Assembly: GCA_003153855.1 (NCBI GenBank)
Contig: PMBM01000030.1
Coordinates: forward strand, 76,320 to 94,845
Reading direction: 5' to 3'
DNA length: 18,526 bases
Source: Propionibacteriaceae bacterium
GTDB taxonomy: Bacteria; Actinomycetota; Actinomycetes; Propionibacteriales; Propionibacteriaceae
The translations under genes and the position numbers were made by a program. Positions 14,406-18,526 of the stretch are shown here, one piece after another. The notes below the pieces were generated by a model. The model searched no databases and was not told the origin of the DNA. It was given only the letters and a program-made list of their open reading frames with translations. Numbering within the stretch: the stretch's first letter is position 1; the number at the start of each line of letters is the position of its first letter.

Positions 14406-15062
14406 CTACCAAGAGTCCCGACGCAGGATGAGGTCGGCACCCTCTCGGTGGCTGGCCACCAGGAGGGCATTCCGCTCATCCGTTTCAAGGACGTGCGTCA
14501 CGGCATGCTCGTGAGTCTTGCCGAAGTACTCGTGGCGCTCGATCAGGCGAGACACCCGCAACTCCTCGCTGGGCGCTTCAAGGAACCACACCTCGTCCAG
14601 GCACGCTCTCACTCGTTGCCACGCCGGCTCCGGGTTGAGCAGGTAGTTGCCTTCCGTGATGACTACTCGGCACGAGCTCGGCACTGGGATCGCCCCAGCC
14701 ACCGGGTCCTCGATCTCGCGCCTGTACTCCGGTGCGTACACCACAGGTTCGGCGTTCTCCCGAAGCCGGCGAAGAAGGGCTGCGTAGCCGTCTGGGTCGA
14801 AGGTGTCGGTGGCCCCCCGCCGCGTCGCACGGTCATCGACGGCGATCACCGACGATGCGAGGTGGAACCCGTCCATGGGTACCACCACGGCCGTCTGTGG
14901 CGCGACCGCGTTGAGCTCGTCGGCCAGCAGCGCTGCGAAGGTGGACTTACCGGCGCCCGGAGCTCCACAGATACCGACGATGACGCGCGTGGCCATCGGA
15001 CGGGCCAGCAATCTCGCCGCGAGGGCGGCCGGGACTGCTGGCTCGACCTGTTTCATGGTCAA
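14406..15062 (-). CDS. P-loop sugar/nucleoside-type kinase (FrcK/uridine kinase-like)
   Basis: The 218-residue protein has a Walker A GAPGAGKST (33-41), a MDGFHL motif (63-68) and an RRGATDTFD segment, typical of the uridine kinase/pantothenate kinase-like nucleoside/nucleotide kinase family. This family includes FrcK of the rhizobial fructose ABC operon. It probably phosphorylates the imported sugar or a derivative; that is inference from context. TTG 15062 overlaps the ATPase stop codon (TTGA) and has AGGAGG seven bases upstream; ATG 15056 is an alternative two bases after that stop. Either way the two genes are tightly coupled. Confidence 0.85.
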   Translation of the reverse strand: MTMKQVEPAVPAALAARLLARPMATRVIVGICGAPGAGKSTFAALLADELNAVAPQTAVVVPMDGFHLASSVIAVDDRATRRGATDTFDPDGYAALLRRLRENAEPVVYAPEYRREIEDPVAGAIPVPSSCRVVITEGNYLLNPEPAWQRVRACLDEVWFLEAPSEELRVSRLIERHEYFGKTHEHAVTHVLETDERNALLVASHREGADLILRRDSW

Positions 15063-16573
15063 CTGGCAACCTCCTCGTGACCGACGGCGTAATGCATGAC
15101 GACCTCTTCCGACGCGTCCGCTCGCGCGAGCTCCTTGACGATCCGGCCATCACGCATGACCATCACGCGATCGCTCATGCCGAGCACCTCGGGCAGCTCC
15201 GAGGAGATCATGATGATGGCTGCTCCCTGGTTGGCCAGGTCGGTCATGATCTGGTAGATCTCGGCCTTGCTGCCCACGTCGATGCCGCGGGTCGGCTCGT
15301 CGAGGATGAACACCTTGATGCCCAGGCTCAGCCATCGGGCCAGGACGACCTTCTGCTGGTTGCCGCCGCTCATGTTGACGACCATGAACTCTGGAGAGGG
15401 CGTCTTGATACGCAGGTCCTTGATCCACTTCCGAACCAGGATCATCTCGTCCTTCAAACTCAGGACCCCGAAACGCGTCAGCCGGTCAAGGCCGGAGACG
15501 GTGGTGTTGAAGAAGACCTGGAGCTTCAGCAGCAGACCCTGGCGCTTGCGGTCCTCTGTGACGAGGGCTATCCCGTGGTTGATCGCGTCCCGCGGCGAGC
15601 GGGGGCGGTAGGGCTTGCCGAAGAGGGTCATCTCACCCGCCGTTGCCCGGTCAGCCCCGAAGATCACGCGGGCTGCCTCGGTGCGTCCCGAGCCGGTGAT
15701 GCCTGCGAAACCGATGATCTCGCCGGTACGCAGCTGGAAGCTGACGTCCTTGGTCAGGTGAGCTTGGGCCAGGTGCGAGACCTCGAGAACGACGTCGCCC
15801 GGGTCTGCCTTGCGCCGTGGGTAGACATCCTCGAGGTCGCGGCCGATCATGAGCCGGACCAGGTCGTCCATCGTGACGTCGGCCACTTGCCGGGTGTCGA
15901 TGTAACGCCCGTCCTTGAGCACGGTGACCTCGTCGGCGAGCTGGAAGATCTCCTTGAGCCGGTGCGAGATGTAGATGATCCCGATCCCGGTGGCTTGGAG
16001 TCGGCGCACCACTGCGAACAGGTTGTCGATGTCCTTCTCGCCCAGCACCGCGGACGGCTCGTCCATGATCAGGATCCTGGTGTTGCGGTTCAGCGCCTTG
16101 GCAATCTCGACCATCTGCTGCTGAGCCACGGACAGGCCCCCGGTGAGAGTGTCCACAGGCAGGCGGACGTCCAGGCTGTCGAGCAGCTCGCGTGAGCGCC
16201 GATTCACCGTCGCCCAGTCGACCCTGCCCGCTTTGGTGGGCAGGTGGCCGAGGAAGATGTTCTCGGCGATCGTCATGTTGGGGGTGAGGTTGAACTCCTG
16301 GTAGATCGTCGAGATCCCCAGATCTTCGGCATCGGCGGGCGCCTTGATGTCGGCTCTCTTCCCGTCGAACATGATCTCGCCCTCGTCGCGGGTGTAGGCG
16401 CCAGAGAGGATCTTGATGAGCGTCGACTTCCCGGCGCCGTTCTCCCCGAGAAGGGCATGCACCTGTCCCTCGCGTACGGAGAGGTTCACCCCTTCGAGCG
16501 CCTTGACACCAGGAAAGGTCTTGCCGATCCCCTTCATCTCCAAGAGCACACGGCCCTGGGTCTGCGTGGTCAT
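15059..16573 (-). CDS. Sugar ABC transporter ATPase (RbsA/MglA-like, two ABC domains)
   Basis: The 504-residue protein has two fused nucleotide-binding domains. Domain 1 carries Walker A GENGAGKST (43-51), signature LSVAQQQ (147-153) and Walker B ILIMDEP (167-173). Domain 2 has a degenerate Walker A, GITGSGRTE (291-299), a canonical signature MSGGNQQ (401-407) and Walker B VFILDEP (421-427). The weak Walker A in domain 2 is usual for ribose-type ATPases. It powers the permease encoded just upstream. GAGG eight bases before ATG 16573 supports the start. It lies 10 bases after the permease gene and overlaps the kinase start. Confidence 0.95.
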   Translation of the reverse strand: MTTQTQGRVLLEMKGIGKTFPGVKALEGVNLSVREGQVHALLGENGAGKSTLIKILSGAYTRDEGEIMFDGKRADIKAPADAEDLGISTIYQEFNLTPNMTIAENIFLGHLPTKAGRVDWATVNRRSRELLDSLDVRLPVDTLTGGLSVAQQQMVEIAKALNRNTRILIMDEPSAVLGEKDIDNLFAVVRRLQATGIGIIYISHRLKEIFQLADEVTVLKDGRYIDTRQVADVTMDDLVRLMIGRDLEDVYPRRKADPGDVVLEVSHLAQAHLTKDVSFQLRTGEIIGFAGITGSGRTEAARVIFGADRATAGEMTLFGKPYRPRSPRDAINHGIALVTEDRKRQGLLLKLQVFFNTTVSGLDRLTRFGVLSLKDEMILVRKWIKDLRIKTPSPEFMVVNMSGGNQQKVVLARWLSLGIKVFILDEPTRGIDVGSKAEIYQIMTDLANQGAAIIMISSELPEVLGMSDRVMVMRDGRIVKELARADASEEVVMHYAVGHEEVAS

Positions 16574-16583
16574 CTGGCTGACC

Positions 16584-17567
16584 TCACTTACGGTGAGTCA
16601 GTTGGTCGACCGAGACAGCGGCGATCACCAGGATGCCCGTGATCAGCACCTGGTAGGTCGACTCGACGCCAAGGAGCTGCAGGCCGTTGCGGAAGACGCC
16701 GACGATCAGTGCCCCTAGCAGGGTCCCGACGATGCTGCCGCGGCCACCGAACAGGCTCGTGCCACCGAGAACCACAGCGGTGATGCTGTCCAGGTTGGAG
16801 GTCTGGCCCGCCTGCGGGTCACCGACGCCGGTACGCGCCACCTGAAGCAGTGCAGCGATGCCGTAGGCAAGGCCCGCGATGGTGTAGACCCCGAGCAGAA
16901 CGCGCCGGGTGTTGATGCCAGCAAGTCGGGCGGCTTCGACGTTGTCGCCCACCGCGTAGACCGAGCGGCCAGCCGGGGTGTACTTCATCGCGAACCAGGT
17001 GATCGCATAGAGCACCAGCATCAGGACGGTGCCGTTGGCGATCGCGGTGCCACCGACATTGAACGTGTTTCCCAGGAAGGTCAGCGAGGCCGGCAGGTTG
17101 GTGATGGTTGATGTGGTGTAGATCCGCGTCAAGGCATAGGCGATGTTCAGCGTGCCAAGGGTGACGATGAAGGCCGGAAGCCCGATGCCGGTCACCAGAC
17201 CGCCGTTCAGCAGGCCGAGGCCCATTGCCACCAATAGTCCGATCGTGATCGCCAGGATCGGGTTAAGGCCCTTCTGGGCCGCGAAGCTCGCCATCAGGAC
17301 GCCCGAGAGCGCCATGACCATGCCGTTCGACAGGTCGATGCCGGTCGTGATGATGACCAGCGTCTGGCCGATGGCGAGCACCCCCACCACTGTGACTTGC
17401 TGCAGGATGAGAGAGAAGTTGGGGCCGGTGAGGAACCGCTGGCTCATCACGGCGAAGAAGATGCAGGCCAGTAGCAGTGCCACTATCGGCCCAAGGATTG
17501 GCGAGGCGAGTAGGACCTTCACGATGCCGGGCCGCTTGTCTAGCGCTGCGCTCTGTTCTGAGCTCAT
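16584..17567 (-). CDS. Sugar ABC transporter permease (RbsC-like, CUT2)
   Basis: The 327-residue protein from ATG 17567 is an integral membrane protein of the RbsC/BPD_transp_2 family, with about eight to ten hydrophobic spans. It shows conserved stretches LAIGQTLVIITTGIDLSNG, LPAFIVTLGTLNIAYALTR, and near the C-terminus GDNVEAARLAGINTRRV, which is the cytoplasmic loop contacting the ATPase. AAAGG ten bases upstream supports the start. A longer frame to 17621 would read through the stem-loop and is rejected. It would form a homodimer with the double ATPase. Confidence 0.93.
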   Translation of the reverse strand: MSSEQSAALDKRPGIVKVLLASPILGPIVALLLACIFFAVMSQRFLTGPNFSLILQQVTVVGVLAIGQTLVIITTGIDLSNGMVMALSGVLMASFAAQKGLNPILAITIGLLVAMGLGLLNGGLVTGIGLPAFIVTLGTLNIAYALTRIYTTSTITNLPASLTFLGNTFNVGGTAIANGTVLMLVLYAITWFAMKYTPAGRSVYAVGDNVEAARLAGINTRRVLLGVYTIAGLAYGIAALLQVARTGVGDPQAGQTSNLDSITAVVLGGTSLFGGRGSIVGTLLGALIVGVFRNGLQLLGVESTYQVLITGILVIAAVSVDQLTHRK

Positions 17568-17590
17568 GAACTGTCGACCTTTCTGAACGC

Positions 17591-17619
17591 GGGCGGCGGC
17601 AGCGGAGCTGCCGCCGCCC
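17591..17619 (-). promoter_or_regulatory. Perfect stem-loop between binding-protein and permease genes
   Basis: GGGCGGCGGCAG (17591-17602) and CTGCCGCCGCCC (17608-17619) pair without mismatch over 12 bp around a 5-base loop. It starts 13 bases after the binding-protein stop and ends about 23 bases before the permease ATG. Such structures in sugar ABC operons block 3' exonucleases or partly terminate transcription, so that binding protein is made in excess over membrane components. Confidence 0.75.
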
Positions 17620-17632
17620 ATCCGGTGTAGGA

Positions 17633-18526
17633 CTACTTGGTGCCCCAGCAGTTCGCCGAGCCGAAGGTGGAGTCCTTGCTCGCGACGCCGCTCTGCGCCT
17701 TGTCGGTGATGAGGGTCACGCCGGTGTCGGTGTAGCCCGTGGGCTTGGTGCCGTCCTTGGCGTACTTCACGATCGCCTCGACTCCCATCGAAGCCATCTT
17801 CAGCGGGTACTGCTGCGACGTGGCCGCGATCTTGCCGTCCACGACACCCTGCACACCCTGGCAGCCGCCGTCAACGGACACGATGGTGACGTCCTTCTCC
17901 TTGCCGGCGTTCTTCAGTGCGGTGTAGGCGCCGAAGGCTGCGGGCTCGTTGATCGTGTACACGAGGTTGATGGTGGAGTTCTTGCTCAGGCAGTTCTCCA
18001 TCGCAGTCTGTCCCTCGGTCTGGTCACCGTGGGTGTCCTGCGCACAGACGACTTCCTTGGAGGTCGCCAGGTCGGTGGCGGTGCCGGTGATGCCCGAAAC
18101 GAGGCCCATGCCCTGCAGGAAGCCGTTGTGCCGCTGCGCGCCGACCGTGATGCCGGGAGCAAGGTCGAGGGTGGCGATCACCGGGGTCTTGCCGGCCATG
18201 GCCTTCGCGGCCCACTGACCGATCAGGGTGCCTGCGGCGAAGTTGTCGGTCGCGAAGAGGGCGTCAGAGGCGCTCTGAGGATCGGTCGCCGTGTCAAGCG
18301 CGATCACCACGACTCCGGCCGCACGGGCCTTCTGGATCGACGGCACGATGGCCTTGGTGTCGCTGGGAGTGATGAGGATGCCTTTGGCGCCGGCGTTGAT
18401 CATGTTCTCCATCGCCGTCACCTGACCCTCGTTGTCGCCGTCCTTGGCGCCGGCGCCAGTGAGCAGCTTCACGCCGAGCTCAGCCGCCTTGGCCTGGGCA
18501 CCCTCCTTCATCTTCACGAAGAACGG
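17633..18526 (-). CDS. Sugar ABC transporter substrate-binding protein (5' end cut by the window)
   Basis: About 297 residues are visible, with the signal peptide and mature N-terminus outside the window. The frame continues to the right edge (PFFVKMKEGAQ). The protein matches the periplasmic-binding-protein fold of ribose/fructose-type transporters (Peripla_BP_4): NAGAKGILITPSDTKAI, AAGVVVIALDTATDP, ATDNFAAGTLIGQWAA, the hinge-region VYTINEPAAFGAYTAL, and VSVDGGCQGVQGVVDGKI. Several Cys residues near VVCAQ, NCLS, GGCQ and the C-terminal NCWG could form disulfides in the exported protein. It should be a lipoprotein or secreted protein delivering sugar to the permease. The gene order binding protein-permease-ATPase-kinase resembles frcBCAK, so fructose is one candidate substrate. 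Confidence 0.92.
   Translation of the reverse strand, partial: PFFVKMKEGAQAKAAELGVKLLTGAGAKDGDNEGQVTAMENMINAGAKGILITPSDTKAIVPSIQKARAAGVVVIALDTATDPQSASDALFATDNFAAGTLIGQWAAKAMAGKTPVIATLDLAPGITVGAQRHNGFLQGMGLVSGITGTATDLATSKEVVCAQDTHGDQTEGQTAMENCLSKNSTINLVYTINEPAAFGAYTALKNAGKEKDVTIVSVDGGCQGVQGVVDGKIAATSQQYPLKMASMGVEAIVKYAKDGTKPTGYTDTGVTLITDKAQSGVASKDSTFGSANCWGTK

Noticed and set aside
1..18526. tRNA, rRNA, riboswitch, insertion sequence or prophage signals
   Set aside because: I looked on both strands and found no cloverleaf, conserved rRNA stretch, known riboswitch core, transposase or phage gene.

Overview
The window is high-GC DNA with strongly GC-biased third codon positions, purine-rich Shine-Dalgarno sites and families typical of actinobacteria: a SigB/SigF-type sigma factor, an ANTAR regulator, CsbD, a GPGG-motif small membrane protein, a roadblock-domain protein and MFS_3. 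A soil actinobacterium, possibly of the Nocardioidaceae/Propionibacteriales, is my inference. No rRNA, tRNA, insertion sequence, prophage gene or CRISPR array is visible.

Left part (1-5400) looks like a general-stress neighbourhood. It holds the 5' end of an unknown gene leaving the window (83 to 1, minus), a 65-residue acidic small protein (minus), a FAD oxidoreductase fused to a Rieske domain (plus), a PAS-GAF-like-ANTAR regulator (minus), a SigB/SigF-family sigma factor (minus), and a csbD plus 47-residue membrane-protein pair (plus) closed by a strong hairpin. Two near-perfect SigB/SigF-type promoters (GTTT-N15-GGGTA) precede the partial gene and csbD. A third with one mismatch (GTTG-N15-GGGTA) precedes the 65-residue gene, and a weaker one lies before the oxidoreductase. 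The sigma factor is therefore the likely master of genes around it, although no anti-sigma or anti-anti-sigma gene is present. Between the sigma gene and the ANTAR gene lies what seems to be a decayed N-terminal scrap of DNA topoisomerase IB.

Middle part (5400-13000) holds single genes of general metabolism and transport: an APH-like phosphotransferase, an NmrA-like NAD(P)-binding protein divergent from a MATE exporter (only 42 bp between start codons), a Gfo/Idh/MocA oxidoreductase, a protein with a pseudo-receiver and a roadblock-like domain, and an MFS_3 exporter with a C-terminal extension. The last two converge on a cluster of four repeat copies arranged as nested inverted repeats. A seven-codon ORF with a strong ribosome-binding site stands upstream of the pseudo-receiver gene.

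Right part (13055-18526, all minus) is a ribose-type (CUT2) sugar ABC transporter: substrate-binding protein (cut by the window edge), permease, double ATPase and a P-loop sugar/nucleoside-type kinase, followed by a LacI-family regulator. The gene order resembles rhizobial frcBCAK, but the substrate cannot be read from sequence. A perfect 12-bp stem-loop separates the binding-protein and permease genes and probably keeps binding-protein mRNA in excess. By eye this block has fewer GTAC tetranucleotides than the left and middle parts, which may mean separate ancestry.
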